Part shown: one piece after another, positions 37,133 to 48,356 of the stretch
Layout: the number at the start of each line of letters is the position of its first letter
Numbering within the stretch: position 1 is the stretch's first letter
From: Hyalangium ruber
GTDB taxonomy: Bacteria; Myxococcota; Myxococcia; Myxococcales; Myxococcaceae
DNA length: 64,000 nucleotides
Direction of reading: 5' to 3'
NCBI RefSeq assembly: GCF_034259325.1
Contig: NZ_JAXIVS010000003.1
Span: 434,001-498,000 of the forward strand
Translations under genes and position numbers: made by a program
Notes under the pieces: model-generated
Told to the model about the DNA's origin: nothing
Database searches by the model: none
The model's input: the letters and a program-made list of their open reading frames with translations, nothing else

Positions 37133-38704
37133 ATGACTCCCAATATCAGCTCGGCTGACTTCCTCCCGCTGCTGCCCGCCATCATCATGGTGGTGGGCGC
37201 CTGCGTCCTGCTGCTCTCGGAGGTGTTCCTCTCCGCCACCGCCTCGCGCGGCTACCAGGCGGTGCTCACCGCCGCCACGGCGGCGGCCGGCGGCGTCGTC
37301 TCCGTGTGGCTGATGTTCCAGCCCGCGCAGCAGGTGTTCCTCGGCTACGGGGTGTTGGATCCGTTCTCCAGCTTCATGTCCTTCGTCATCTGCGTGGGGC
37401 TGGGGCTGGCGGCCCTCAGCGCGGCGGGCTTCCTGCGCAAGCGCGGCGCCGAGCGCGGTGAGTTCTACGCGCTGATGCTCTTCGCCTCCGCCGGCATGAG
37501 CCTGCTGGGCATCTCCGCCGAGCTCATCACCCTGTTCGTCAACATCGAGGTGCTCTCCATCGGCACCTACGCCCTCACCTCCTACCTGCGGCGCGGCACG
37601 CGGCCCAGCGAGGCGGGCTTCAAGTACTTCATCCTCGGCGCCTTCTCCTCGGCGGTGCTGCTGTACGGCGCGGCCCTGCTGTACGGCGCCACCGGCAGCA
37701 CGCAGCTCCTGGAGATCAGCCGCACCATCGGCCCGGCCCTGAACGAGCACCGCGCCCTCATCTACAGCGGCATCGTCCTGGTCGCCGCCGGCTTCGCCTT
37801 CAAGGTCGCCGCGGTTCCCTTCCACATGTGGACCCCGGACGTGTACGAGGGCGCCCCCACCCCCGTCACCGCGCTGATGAGCGCGGGTGTGAAGGCGGCG
37901 GCTTTCGCGGCGATGGTGCGCGTGTTCCTCTCGGTCACCAAGGGCATCGATCCGCAGCTCCCGCTGGTCCTCTTCTCGGCCCTGGCGCTGCTGACGATGG
38001 TCATCGGCAACCTGCTCGCCATCCCGCAGCGCAACGTCAAGCGCATGCTGGCCTACTCCTCCATCGCCCACGCCGGCTACCTGCTGATGGGCGTGGCGGC
38101 CCTCTTCGTCACCCAGCCCGGTGAGGCGTTCCAGCTGCTGGGCCCCTCGTCGCTCTCGGGCAGCACGGCGCAGGAGCTGGGCCGGGGCGCGGCCCAGGCG
38201 GACGCGCTGCGCGGCATCCTCTTCTACCTGCTGGCCTATACCGTCACCGCCGTGGGCGCCTTCGCGCTCGTCTCCGCGCTGGAGCGCCGCGAGGACGAGG
38301 ACAAGGGCACCGCGTGGGACCTGGATCGCTTCAGCGGGCTGGCGCAGCGCCGGCCGGGCTGGGCCTTCGCCATGGCCGCCTTCATGCTGTCGCTCGGTGG
38401 CATTCCGCCCACCATGGGCTTCATGGGCAAGCTGCTCATCTTCCGCAGCGCCGTGGACACCGGCCTCATCGGCCTGGCCATCGTCGGCGTGCTCTCCAGC
38501 GCCGCGGGCGTCTACTACTACCTGCGCGTCGTCGTTTACATGTTCATGCGGCCGGTGCCCGAGGGCGCCCACGCGCTGGAGCGCAGCTGGACCACCGAGC
38601 TCACCCTGGTGCTGTCCACCGCCGCCGTGGTGCTGCTGGGCATCCTCCCGGGCCCCGTCACCGGCTGGCTCACCCAGGCCAGCAGCCTCTTCGGCGGCCC
38701 GTAG
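37133..38704 (+). CDS. nuoN: NADH-quinone oxidoreductase subunit N
   Basis: 523 residues, third antiporter-like subunit. Features: FVNIEVLSIGTYALTSYLR with the conserved Glu, FKVAAVPFHMWTPDVYEGAPTPVTALMSAGVKAAAF, and KRMLAYSSIAHAGYLLMGV. A loop of about 50 residues before TM 11 (QLLGPSSLSGSTAQELGRGA) is longer than usual. Last gene of the operon; a terminator follows within 35 bases. Confidence 0.97.
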   Translation: MTPNISSADFLPLLPAIIMVVGACVLLLSEVFLSATASRGYQAVLTAATAAAGGVVSVWLMFQPAQQVFLGYGVLDPFSSFMSFVICVGLGLAALSAAGFLRKRGAERGEFYALMLFASAGMSLLGISAELITLFVNIEVLSIGTYALTSYLRRGTRPSEAGFKYFILGAFSSAVLLYGAALLYGATGSTQLLEISRTIGPALNEHRALIYSGIVLVAAGFAFKVAAVPFHMWTPDVYEGAPTPVTALMSAGVKAAAFAAMVRVFLSVTKGIDPQLPLVLFSALALLTMVIGNLLAIPQRNVKRMLAYSSIAHAGYLLMGVAALFVTQPGEAFQLLGPSSLSGSTAQELGRGAAQADALRGILFYLLAYTVTAVGAFALVSALERREDEDKGTAWDLDRFSGLAQRRPGWAFAMAAFMLSLGGIPPTMGFMGKLLIFRSAVDTGLIGLAIVGVLSSAAGVYYYLRVVVYMFMRPVPEGAHALERSWTTELTLVLSTAAVVLLGILPGPVTGWLTQASSLFGGP

Positions 38705-38734
38705 CCCTCGCGGCTTCCGGCTCGGCCTTCCGCG

Positions 38735-38774
38735 CGCCCGCCCCGGCACCTTGCCTGGGCGGGCGTTGTCTTTT
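38735..38774 (+). terminator. Rho-independent terminator of the nuo operon
   Basis: CGCCCGCCC (38735-38743) pairs perfectly with GGGCGGGCG (38757-38765), then TTGTCTTTT. It stands 30 bases after the nuoN stop. Confidence 0.85.
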
Positions 38775-38876
38775 CAGCACCTCGCCTCCGCCCTGCGAGC
38801 AGGCAGGCGGGCTCGGCGCCCCGCCGGCTTCTCCTGCTTTCCCCCCGGCTCCACATTTGCTCCGGGAGGGCCGTGC

Positions 38877-39617
38877 ATGTCGTTTTCGGAGGAGCTGGGC
38901 CGTGTCATCGGTGCACTGTGGGGACCCGCCGTTCGAGCCGGAGCAGCCGCGAGGCACGCGCGCCTCCTCCACCCCGAGGGCGTCACCTACCGTGCCGAGG
39001 TGAAGGTGTGCGCGGCGCGCGAGAGCCTCGAGCCCCTGGCCTCGCGCCTCGCCGGCCCCGCCCTCGTGCGGCTCTCGACGGCCCTCTGGCGCGGACAGCG
39101 GGAGTGGCCGGACGTGCTCGGCCTCGCGGTGCGCCTGCGCTCGGAGGAGACCGTCACCGAGGAGCCGTCCGCCGGGGACCAGGATCTGCTCTTCGCCACC
39201 GTGCGCTCTCCGTGGACGCTGGCGCTGGCGCCGCTGAGCACCGACACCCACGACTGGCTGGAGAACGACTACTACGCCGTGTCCCCCTTCCGGGTGCGCG
39301 GCCTGGGCCGGGCGAAGCTGCGGATGACCGCCAGCCGCGCGGACGCTCCGGGCCACAGCCGCGTGGAGCGGCTCGAGGCGGCGCTCCGCTCCGGACAGGC
39401 CCGCTTCACCTTCGAGGTGTTCCCCCGCAAGGGCGAGGCGGCCGGGCGGTGGCACCCGCTGGCGGAGCTGCGGCTGGTGGAGCAGGTGACGCTGAATCCG
39501 GCCACCCTGCGCTTCTGGCCCTTCCGCGACGGGCGCGGCATCACCCCCATGGGGTTCGTCCACTCACTGCGCATCCCCACCTACCGGCAGAGCCAGAAGG
39601 CGCGGACGCTGCACTGA
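38877..39617 (+). CDS. Catalase-fold-like hypothetical protein
   Basis: 246 residues from ATG 38877 with GGGAGGG upstream; the frame is open far upstream but that part lies under nuoN and the terminator. Blocks such as RLSTALWRGQREWPDVLGLAVRLR, DQDLLFATVRSPWTL and DWLENDYYAVSPFRVRGLGRAKLRM recall the beta-barrel of heme catalase-related proteins, where the substrate protein is described as LAVRF-type. I cannot place the distal His/Asn or the proximal Tyr with confidence, so enzymatic activity is open. No signal peptide. Convergent with the GNAT gene, two bases apart. Confidence 0.55.
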   Translation: MSFSEELGRVIGALWGPAVRAGAAARHARLLHPEGVTYRAEVKVCAARESLEPLASRLAGPALVRLSTALWRGQREWPDVLGLAVRLRSEETVTEEPSAGDQDLLFATVRSPWTLALAPLSTDTHDWLENDYYAVSPFRVRGLGRAKLRMTASRADAPGHSRVERLEAALRSGQARFTFEVFPRKGEAAGRWHPLAELRLVEQVTLNPATLRFWPFRDGRGITPMGFVHSLRIPTYRQSQKARTLH

Positions 39618-39619
39618 CT

Positions 39620-40432
39620 TCAGAGGGGACCCTGCATCTGCAGGGTCTCCATGTCCACGCCCGCCCCCGCCCCGCGCAGCAGCCGCTCCAGCGGGGCATC
39701 GTCCGTCACCACGGCGTGGAGCACCGAGGCGCCCGTGCGCTGGAAGGCGTCCTCGAGCAACACACGCGCGTGGCCAGGGGTGGCCGCGAAGAAGGGAGAG
39801 ATCACCCCACCCGAGCGCAGGTCCATCACCCCCAGGCCCGCGAAGTCGGCGTCGCCCGGCCGCTCCAGCCGCAGCAGCTGGTGCCCGATGCGGAGGGAGA
39901 AGCGCGCGAGCTTGCCCGGCGTCATCCGAAAGGCCGCCGTCAGCGCCTCCCACTCCGCCTCCACCGCCGGCACCACCCTCAACCCGGGAGGCGCTGGGGG
40001 CAACACCTCCAGGTGCTCTCGGGAGAGCCTCAGCGTGGCGGCCTCGCGCAGCGGCTTCATCCCCAGGGAGGCGTAGAGGGCCAGCGCCGCCGTGTTGTCC
40101 CGCTTCACGGTCAGCCCCCAACTGCGACAGCCCCGCGCCTGAAAGCGCGCCGCAACCGCCTCCATCATCCGCCGGCCCAGCCCCTGCCGCCGGGCGGAGG
40201 CGTCCACCACGAGGTTCACCACGTAACCCAGCTCGCCCATCACCTCCGCCACCGCGTACGCCACCGGCCCCTGGGGCCCGTCGTAGAACAGGGAACTGGG
40301 GAGCAGCTCCGCCTCCCACACCTCCGGCGGTGGCGGGGGCTCGGGCACCACCAGCTCCAGGAAGAGCCGGGCGAAGGCCGCGTAGTCCTCGGGCCTGCCC
40401 GCGCGAAGTGACAGCGCCGCTGTCTCAGTCAT
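39620..40432 (-). CDS. Double GNAT-family acetyltransferase
   Basis: 270 residues from the ATG at 40432 (MTETAAL); a longer start at 40465 is possible but lies in the terminator hairpin. The N-terminal GNAT domain is clear: acetyl-CoA loop ARRQGLGRRMMEAVAARFQARG, then LTVKRDNTAALALYASLGMKPL. The C-terminal half (about 140-270) keeps a degenerate second GNAT fold without a clear Q/RxxGxG/A loop. Acceptor unknown. Confidence 0.87.
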   Translation of the reverse strand: MTETAALSLRAGRPEDYAAFARLFLELVVPEPPPPPEVWEAELLPSSLFYDGPQGPVAYAVAEVMGELGYVVNLVVDASARRQGLGRRMMEAVAARFQARGCRSWGLTVKRDNTAALALYASLGMKPLREAATLRLSREHLEVLPPAPPGLRVVPAVEAEWEALTAAFRMTPGKLARFSLRIGHQLLRLERPGDADFAGLGVMDLRSGGVISPFFAATPGHARVLLEDAFQRTGASVLHAVVTDDAPLERLLRGAGAGVDMETLQMQGPL

Positions 40433-40803
40433 GTCACGAGTGTAGAAAAGAAGGCGGCCCGACACCCCAAAAGGGTATCGGGCCGCGGGTCTTCTAAAGG
40501 TGACTCACCGGAAGTGCTGAAGGGGTGGGGGGGAACCACCTTCAGCCTCGCTTCGATGCGTCCCGGGTTATCCTTTAGCAGTCCGCGTGCCAAGCCTCCG
40601 TTGCAGCAGAAACTCCAGTTTTCTCAGGCACTTGGAGGCTCACCCGACACTTTTAAGGGGCTCCGGTTCCATTTCAGCCCTGCAATGCGCTTTCAAAACT
40701 GAAAATCCCTTGGGAAATGGCCCATTTGGCTTTTTCAGCAACGAACCCGGTCCACTTCACCTTTGCATCGATAGGGAAAGGGCGGGCGCTTACACCGCGG
40801 GTG
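40433..40803. other. 371-base gap with two hairpins, lower GC
   Basis: Between the GNAT gene and the sigma54 regulator. Composition is visibly poorer in GC than the neighbours between 40600 and 40800. Short open frames exist but none has a good start or family resemblance. It holds the terminator at 40441-40490 and a stem at 40516-40546 (GCTGAAGG...CCTTCAGC, extendable to CCACC). It could be the 3' untranslated tail of the regulator or encode a small RNA on the minus strand. Confidence 0.5.
40441..40490 (-). terminator. Terminator for the hslO-selB-kinase-regulator transcript
   Basis: GCGGCCCGA (40454-40462) pairs with TCGGGCCGC (40478-40486), with an inner ACCC-aaaa-GGGT; on the minus strand the stem is followed by CTTCTTTTC, and AGAAG/CTTCT may extend it. 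It lies just upstream of the GNAT start and about 320 bases after the regulator stop. Confidence 0.7.
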
Positions 40804-42248
<1,445 letters not shown>

Positions 42249-42252
<4 letters not shown>

Positions 42253-44762
42253 GGAGGCGTCGGGGGTGAGAGGGGAAGACGAAGGGTGAAGGTGGTACCG
42301 CGGGCGGAGGTGCTCTCCACGGCGATGTCCCCGCGGTGCTCCTCGAGGATGCGGCTGACGACGGCGAGCCCCAGGCCGGTGCCCTGGGCCTTGGTGGTGA
42401 AGAAGGGCTCGAAGACGCGGTGGAGCAGCTCCGGGGGAATGCCCATCCCCTGATCGGTGATGTCGATGCGCAGGGACTCACGGCCATTGTACGGCTCCCT
42501 GCGGGCGCGCACATGCACCACGCCCCCCTGGGGCATGGACTGGACCGCGTTGACGACCACGTTGATCAACGCCTGGCGGATGAGGCGTCGATCCATGGGC
42601 ACCGAGGGCATCCCCGGCTCCACCTCGACCTGGAGGGTGATGGGCTGGCTGCCCACGCCACCCTGGGAGCGCACCGCCTCGAGGGAGTCTTGCAGCACCC
42701 GCGTCAGGTCCTCCGGCTGGAGGATGGGCTCGCGGGGGCGGGTGTAGTCCAGCAAGTCCCCCACCATGTGGTTCAGCCGGTCGCTCTCCTCGAAGAGGAT
42801 GTCCAGCAGCATGGCCGCGTCGCCCTCGGGCTTGAGCAGGCGGCGCAGCGAGGCCACGGCGTTGAAGATGACGCCCAGGGGGTTGCGCACCTCGTGGGCG
42901 ACGATGGCGGACAGCTCGCCCAGGGCGGCCAGGCGCTCGCGGGTGACCATCTCCGCGCGGGCGGCGGCCAGCTCCGCGTAGGAGGCCCAGAGCGACTCGT
43001 AGAGGCGGGCGTTGGCGATGGAGAGGGCGAGCTGACCACACGTGGCCTCGGCCAGCTCGATGAGCGCGGGGCTGAAGACGCGCGGGCCCCGGGTGTCATC
43101 GACCATGACCACGCCAATGAGCTCCTCGCGGGAGGTGAGCGGCACGGCCAGCAGGGCGCGCTGCTGGAAGCGCTGGACGAACTCGCTGTTGAAGCCATCC
43201 GGCTCCCGGGAGAGATCCTCGATGGCCAGGGAGCGGCGGCTGCGTGCCGCCTTGGACGCGAGGCTCTCCCCGTGCAGCGGCATCGTCACGGTGCGGAAGT
43301 AGTCCCGGTGGGTGGCGGAGGCGGCCGAGCCCCGCAGGCTCTTGGTCTGCTCCTCGTAGAGCAGGATGAAGCAGTTGGACACGTCCAGCAGGCGCACGAG
43401 GAAGTCGGCCGCGACGTCCAGGATGCTGGCCGAGTCCAGCACGCCCGAGGTGGTGCGGGCCATGTCCAGCAGCAGGCGCGTCTCGGTGAGCTGCCGCGTG
43501 GACTCGGCGCGCAGGCGGTGCTGCTCCAGCAACGTCACGAGCAGCTCGGCCACCGTGCCCAGCAGCCGCAGGTCCGACTCGCCGCAGTGACGACCGGGAG
43601 CGCGCAGCAGTTGCAGGGTGCCAAACAGCTCGCCGCCACGGGTGAGGCGTACGGCCACTCCACAGCCGAAGCGCGAGGCCGAGGCCCGTATCAGCGCGCG
43701 CTCCTCGGCCTCCGCCGAGAGCACCCCTTGCTCGGACTGGGCCACCGCCTCGCTCAGCACCTGGCCCAGGGCCTCCGCCGCCGAGCGCTCCACGCCCGCG
43801 AGCCCCACATGGGCGCGCAGGGTGAGCCGGTTGCCGGACTCCTCCTTGAGGTGCAGCAGCGCCGCGTCGGAGGAGAGCAGCTCGGCCAGGCACTGGAGGA
43901 AGGCCTCGGGGGTGGGCGGGACGGGCTGGGCGACGAGGCGCGCCACCCGTGCCACGGCCTGCAGCTCCCACTGGCTGCGCGCGCTCTCGGCCTTCATGCG
44001 CGCCTCGGAGAGCGCGGCGCCCACCGCCTTGACGAAGAGCGCGAGCGCCGAGCCGTGCGCGGGGTCCAGCTTGGGGCCTCCCACCCACAGCACCTCGTGG
44101 CGCGCATCTCCCACGGGGAGGTAGACGTGGTTGGCGTCGATGGAGTCCACCCCGCCGAAGACGGGGTAGCCCTCGGCGCGCGCCTCGAGCGCCAGCGCCA
44201 GGTCCGGCGGCGTGGGGCCCTCGTCGCGCGCCACCAGCGTCTGCCCATCCCAGCGCAGGAAGCGCGCGCGGAAGCCCGCCAACTCGAGCCCCTCCAGCGC
44301 CACCCGGCGCACGGCCTCCTCGGTGTTCGCGCTCACCAACCGCGCGGACGTCTCCACCAGCCGCTCGGCGATGGCCAGCACGGGAGGCCGGTCCGTCAGC
44401 TTGAGGATGTTGATGAGCAGCGCCTTGGCTCCGTCCTCCAGCTCCACCTCCTGCGAGCGGGCGGCCACCTCGTGCCGGCGTCCGTCTCCGGCGGGAATCA
44501 GGCGGTGGGTGGTGATGTGCGGCGCTTCCGTCACCTCCCCGGTGCTGGAGCGTTGCAGGAGCAGGGCCAGCCGGCTGCGCTCCTGGGGATCCACGAAGTC
44601 CATCGCTGGGCGGCCCTCCACCTGCTCGCGCGGCAACCCCACCAACTGGAGGTACGCGGCGTTCACCATCCACACGGCATGCTGGCGCAACACCGCCATC
44701 GGGTTGTCGAAGGACTCGATGAGGGAGCGCAGCTCCATCAGGCTGTAGCGTTTCGTGTTCAT
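42249..44762 (-). CDS. PAS-GAF sensor histidine kinase, partner of the sigma54 regulator
   Basis: 837 residues, no membrane span. A PAS domain (about 8-130, AVLRQHAVWMVNAAYLQLVGLP), a partly GAF-like region (130-265), then two GAF domains (about 270-410 and 430-580: LLDMARTTSGVLDSASILDVAADFLVRLLDV and LAVPLTSREELIGVVMVDD). HisKA with phospho-acceptor His in IVAHEVRNPLG; HATPase_c with NVVVNAVQSM, ITDQGMGIP and GTGLGLAVV. The GAF-rich sensor points to a small intracellular ligand or redox signal. Its start overlaps the selB stop by four bases. Confidence 0.93.
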
Positions 44763-46675
44763 CCGCGCCGTAGCACCCTCTTCTCCCCCACCCGCAGCGT
44801 CACCTTCTCACGGTCGAAGTACTCCGACAGAGGGATGACGAACTTACGACTCTGGCCAACCATTTCCTTGAAGGCCTGGGTGGAGATTTCCTTGTTCTCG
44901 CGCAGGTGCGCCACCAGCCGCTCCTTGAGCCCGGCGAGCGCCTCCGCGTCGAAGTGCAGCTCCTCACTCACCCGCACGACATGGCCCCCGGCCACCATCA
45001 ACTTGAGCAGCTCCTGGAGCCGCGGAACCGGCAGGTGGAGCTTCTGCGCCAGCTCGTTGAAGGTGGGAGGAGCCAGGGCTGCCGCCGCCAGCTCGGCCGC
45101 CACGCGCGCGCGGGCCCCCTCGTCACTCACCGTGAGGGTGCGGCCCCGGCCCTTGAGCCGCATGACCTCCTTGTCCAGCTCGGCCTTGCCGGAGTCCACC
45201 AGCGCCTGCGCCACCCGCTGGAAGATGCGCGGATCCAGCTCCGGCGAGAGCCGCTGGCGCAGCTCTTCGCGCGAGAGCCCCTCGCGCATGGGCTCGCGCT
45301 CGTGGAAGGCGGCCAGCAGCGCCAGGGCGCGCTTCTGCAGGCCCTCGAACACCTCGCCGGAGAGATAGAGGCGCTTCTCCTTGTCCACCAGCAGCACCCC
45401 ACCCCGCGCCCCCAGCAACTCCAGCGCGCGGGTGAGCACCTTGGGCGACAGCGCCGAGCGGCCGAAGAGCTCCGCCTGCGTGAGGCCCCTATACCCCGCC
45501 TGGCGCAGCAGCCACGCCAGGTGCCCTCCGGCATCGGCCTCCAGGAGTGGGGCCACCACGGCGGAGGCGCCCTTGCGGCGGCGCGGCGGAGTGATGGCGA
45601 GAATGCGCCCACCGGCCACGGTGGCGCCCCGCCCGGGCAGCACGCGCGAGCCCCGGAGGATGAAGCGCTGCCCCACCAGCGCGGCCAGGGGCGCGGCGAG
45701 CCGAAGCTGGGCCAGGCCCGTCTCCCCGGGCTCCAGCTTCTCCAGGTCCAGCAGCGCCACGGTGGCCTCCACCTGCGCGGTGCCCAGGTGCAGCAGCAGC
45801 TTGCGGCGGCGGGGCAGCGGCTCCTCCACGGCGGGCAGCAGGCTCAGCTCCACATCCAGCATCCGCGTCTCGGGCAGCTCGCCGGCGCGCACCAGCACCA
45901 TGCCGCGGTCGATCTCCTCGGGCTCCACGCCCACCAGGTTCACGGCGGTGCGCTGGCCCGCCACCACCTTCTGCGCGCTCTGGCCATGCACCTGCAGCCC
46001 GCGCACGCGGAAAGGACCGGGCCGCCCCGGCAGCAGCGCCCCACCCTCCTCCACCGACAGCGTGCCCGACAGCAGCGTGCCCGTCACCACGGTGCCGAAG
46101 CCCTTGATGGTGAAGACGCGGTCCACGGGCAGGAAGACCGGCCCATCGGAGGGGCGCTGGGACAGCCCCCGCGCGGCACGGGTGAGCGCCGCGCGCAGCT
46201 CCGGCAGACCCGCGCCCGTCTTGGAGGAGCACGGCACCACGGGCGCGCCCTCCAGGAAGGTGCCAGCGGTGAGCGCCACCAGGTCCGCCTTCACCAGGGT
46301 GAGCCACTCCTCGCCCAGCTCCGCGAGCAGGTCGCTCTTGGTGAGGGCGATGACGCCGGCCTTCACGCCCAGCAGCCGGCAGATGTCCAGGTGCTCGCGC
46401 GTCTGGGGCATCACCCCCTCGTCGGCCGCGACGACCAGCACCGCCAGGTCCACGCCGCCGGCGCCGGCGGCCATCGCCTTGACGAAGCGCTCGTGGCCGG
46501 GCACGTCCACCACGCCAGCGACGGTGTCGTCATCCAGCGTCAGGTGGGCGAAGCCCAGCTCCAGGGTGATGCCCCGGCGCTTCTCTTCCTTGAGCCGGTC
46601 CGTGTCGATGCCCGTGAGGGCCTTCACGAGGGACGTCTTGCCGTGGTCGATATGGCCCGCCGTCCCGATGATCAT
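44759..46675 (-). CDS. selB: Selenocysteine-specific translation elongation factor SelB
   Basis: 638 residues from the ATG at 46675, which places the GTPase start as MIIGTAGHIDHGKTSLVKAL. G motifs: P-loop AGHIDHGKT, DVPGHERFVKAM, TKSD. VFTIKGFGTVVTGTLLSG begins domain 2; domain 3 follows; the C-terminal winged helices (THLPVPRLQELL-like, HLRENKEISTQAFKEMVGQSRKF) bind the SECIS hairpin. It delivers Sec-tRNA to in-frame UGA codons. No selA, selD, tRNA-Sec or selenoprotein gene is in the window. It is translationally coupled to the downstream kinase and 16 bases after the phosphoribosyltransferase gene. Confidence 0.94.
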   Translation of the reverse strand: MIIGTAGHIDHGKTSLVKALTGIDTDRLKEEKRRGITLELGFAHLTLDDDTVAGVVDVPGHERFVKAMAAGAGGVDLAVLVVAADEGVMPQTREHLDICRLLGVKAGVIALTKSDLLAELGEEWLTLVKADLVALTAGTFLEGAPVVPCSSKTGAGLPELRAALTRAARGLSQRPSDGPVFLPVDRVFTIKGFGTVVTGTLLSGTLSVEEGGALLPGRPGPFRVRGLQVHGQSAQKVVAGQRTAVNLVGVEPEEIDRGMVLVRAGELPETRMLDVELSLLPAVEEPLPRRRKLLLHLGTAQVEATVALLDLEKLEPGETGLAQLRLAAPLAALVGQRFILRGSRVLPGRGATVAGGRILAITPPRRRKGASAVVAPLLEADAGGHLAWLLRQAGYRGLTQAELFGRSALSPKVLTRALELLGARGGVLLVDKEKRLYLSGEVFEGLQKRALALLAAFHEREPMREGLSREELRQRLSPELDPRIFQRVAQALVDSGKAELDKEVMRLKGRGRTLTVSDEGARARVAAELAAAALAPPTFNELAQKLHLPVPRLQELLKLMVAGGHVVRVSEELHFDAEALAGLKERLVAHLRENKEISTQAFKEMVGQSRKFVIPLSEYFDREKVTLRVGEKRVLRRG

Positions 46676-46691
46676 CGCACCACTCCGCCCC

Positions 46692-47363
46692 TCAAGCCCC
46701 AGCCAGGTCCGGGTCCACGTCCGAGGCGCGGTCATCCCCCGTCACGGGCGCGTAGTCCCAGGGGAAGACGAGGAAGTCGTGGGTGGACAGGGCGAGGAAG
46801 TCGGGCCGATAGCCCTCGGGCCGCGCCACCAGGCATGCGGTCATCACCTCGCGGGCGCCCGCCTCACGCGCCAGCCGGGTGGCCATCTCCAGCGTGTCGC
46901 CGCTGGCGGCCACGTCATCGACGATGAGGACGCGGCGGCCCTTCAGCTCGCGCGGCATCTCACCCGAGAGCTGGGGCTTGCTCGCATCGGCCCGGTCCCG
47001 GCTGCGGCGGCTGATACGCACCGGGAAGAACTCGCAGCCGAGCGCGCTGGACAGGGCGCCGCCCACGAAGACGCCGCCGTGGGCCACGCCCACCACGCTC
47101 TGGGCCTTGAAGGACTTGCCGATCGTGCGCGCCAGCTCCTGCACGGCACGGTCGAAGTGGGCCCACGACAGCTCCTTCACCGCGGAGCGTTGCCGCGACT
47201 GGTCGCGGCCGGTGGGCGTGCGAGGCGCCTCCACTTGAGGTGCCAGTACGACGTCCGACGGGATGGAGACGAGCTTCTCCACTTGCTGCTTGGAAGGCTT
47301 GGGCGAGGGCTTGCTCTTCCTGGAGGGCTTGCCCTTGCCGGGCGTTGCCCGCTTGGTGGCCAC
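46692..47363 (-). CDS. Phosphoribosyltransferase
   Basis: 223 residues from GTG at 47363, with GGAG nine bases upstream. A basic N-terminal tail (ATKRATPGKGKPSRKSKPSPKPSK) precedes a type I PRTase fold: VVGVAHGGVFVGGALSSALG, RISRRSRDR, and the PRPP motif RVLIVDDVAASGDTLEMA. YDxxFPWDYAPVT near the end resembles xanthine/guanine PRTases (the purine-stacking aromatic). The base is probably a purine, but the long Lys-rich tail is unusual and could bind nucleic acid. Confidence 0.85.
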   Translation of the reverse strand: MATKRATPGKGKPSRKSKPSPKPSKQQVEKLVSIPSDVVLAPQVEAPRTPTGRDQSRQRSAVKELSWAHFDRAVQELARTIGKSFKAQSVVGVAHGGVFVGGALSSALGCEFFPVRISRRSRDRADASKPQLSGEMPRELKGRRVLIVDDVAASGDTLEMATRLAREAGAREVMTACLVARPEGYRPDFLALSTHDFLVFPWDYAPVTGDDRASDVDPDLAGA

Positions 47364-47462
47364 GAGTGAAAACTCCAGATGAGGTGTGGCCCTGTCATAT
47401 CCCGGGCCGAGCGCCGGGGCTACTCCCCGCGTAGGCCCTCGGCGGCCCGGGCTTTCCACCAG

Positions 47463-48356
47463 TCAACTCGTCCCGGCCTGCAGCAGCGCGCGAATCTCCT
47501 CGCCGGGGATGACGTACTGTGTCGTGCAGAACTGGCACGTCACCTCCGCCTTTCCCTCCTTCTGGAGCATGTCCGTCAGCTCCTCGCGCCCCATCGCCAG
47601 CAGCGCGGTCTTCACCCGCTCCCGGCTGCACGTGCAGGCGAAGCTCAGGGGGTAGCGGGACATGATCTCCAGGTCCGTGCGCTCGGGCAGCAGCGCCTTG
47701 AGTATCGCCGCCCCGCCCTCGGCCCCATGGGCCCGCAGCGCCTGTGGGAAGCCCTGCTTGATCTGCCGGCCCAGCGCCTGGAAGGCCTCCCGGTCCCCGT
47801 TGGGCAGCGGCTGGAGGAGCACCCCGGCCACCAACCCCAGGGGCTCGGTCGTACCGTTGCCCGTCAGGGGAAACTGCTCCAGCGTGAGCTGGGTGGCCAC
47901 CTGGTCGGAGATGGCGAAGTAGCGCTCCAGGTCCTCGACGAAGTCGAAGCGCTCCAGCTCCACCGAGGAGCGGTAGTGCTCGCCCTCTCCGATGTCGCGC
48001 AGCACGGAGATGTAGCCCTTGTTGCCCAGCACGGGCCGCCAGTGCCACTGGCCCTCGGCGCCTACGTGCTTCACGTGCGGGTTCTTCGTGTAGCCGCGCA
48101 CCACGCCCGCGTTGTCCCCATCCACGAAGAAGCCGCGCAGGGGGCCATCACACTCGAGCTGCACGTTGATGCGCGCCGGGCCCTTCTGCAGCGCCCCCAT
48201 CAGCGCGGCGGCGGTGAGCCCCTGGGAGAGCAGGGCCGCGGAGGCCGCCTGACTCTGGTGCGTGTCACGCGCCTTGCGTGACAGCTCCGAGGTGAGGGCG
48301 AGCACCACGCGCACGTCCACGTCCTTCAACAGTCCACTGACGAGTTCATCGGCCAT
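47463..48356 (-). CDS. hslO: Hsp33 redox-activated chaperone
   Basis: 297 residues from ATG 48356. Holdase switched on by oxidation when its zinc is lost. The C-terminal redox switch has all four ligands: Cys241 and Cys243 (CTCS) and Cys274 and Cys277 (CQFC). The substrate-binding core shows RINVQLECDGPLRGFFVDGDN and LRDIGEGEHYRSSVEL. The start is not ambiguous: residues upstream do not resemble Hsp33. It is the first gene of the minus-strand array that runs to 40804. A 5-bp palindrome GGCAC-tagc-GTGCC at 48366-48379 precedes it. Confidence 0.95.
   Translation of the reverse strand: MADELVSGLLKDVDVRVVLALTSELSRKARDTHQSQAASAALLSQGLTAAALMGALQKGPARINVQLECDGPLRGFFVDGDNAGVVRGYTKNPHVKHVGAEGQWHWRPVLGNKGYISVLRDIGEGEHYRSSVELERFDFVEDLERYFAISDQVATQLTLEQFPLTGNGTTEPLGLVAGVLLQPLPNGDREAFQALGRQIKQGFPQALRAHGAEGGAAILKALLPERTDLEIMSRYPLSFACTCSRERVKTALLAMGREELTDMLQKEGKAEVTCQFCTTQYVIPGEEIRALLQAGTS

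Noticed and set aside
33251-38749. 1832-codon open frame on the minus strand under nuoL-nuoM-nuoN
   Set aside because: It mirrors the codon structure of genuine, strongly conserved nuo genes. In very GC-rich DNA, antisense frames lack stop codons by composition. The product is His/Arg/Glu/Ala-rich low complexity with no family resemblance.
38121-38876. Upstream extension of the catalase-fold-like gene
   Set aside because: It lies under nuoN and its terminator, and is Arg/Ser/Pro-rich; the ATG at 38877 with GGGAGG is the sensible start.
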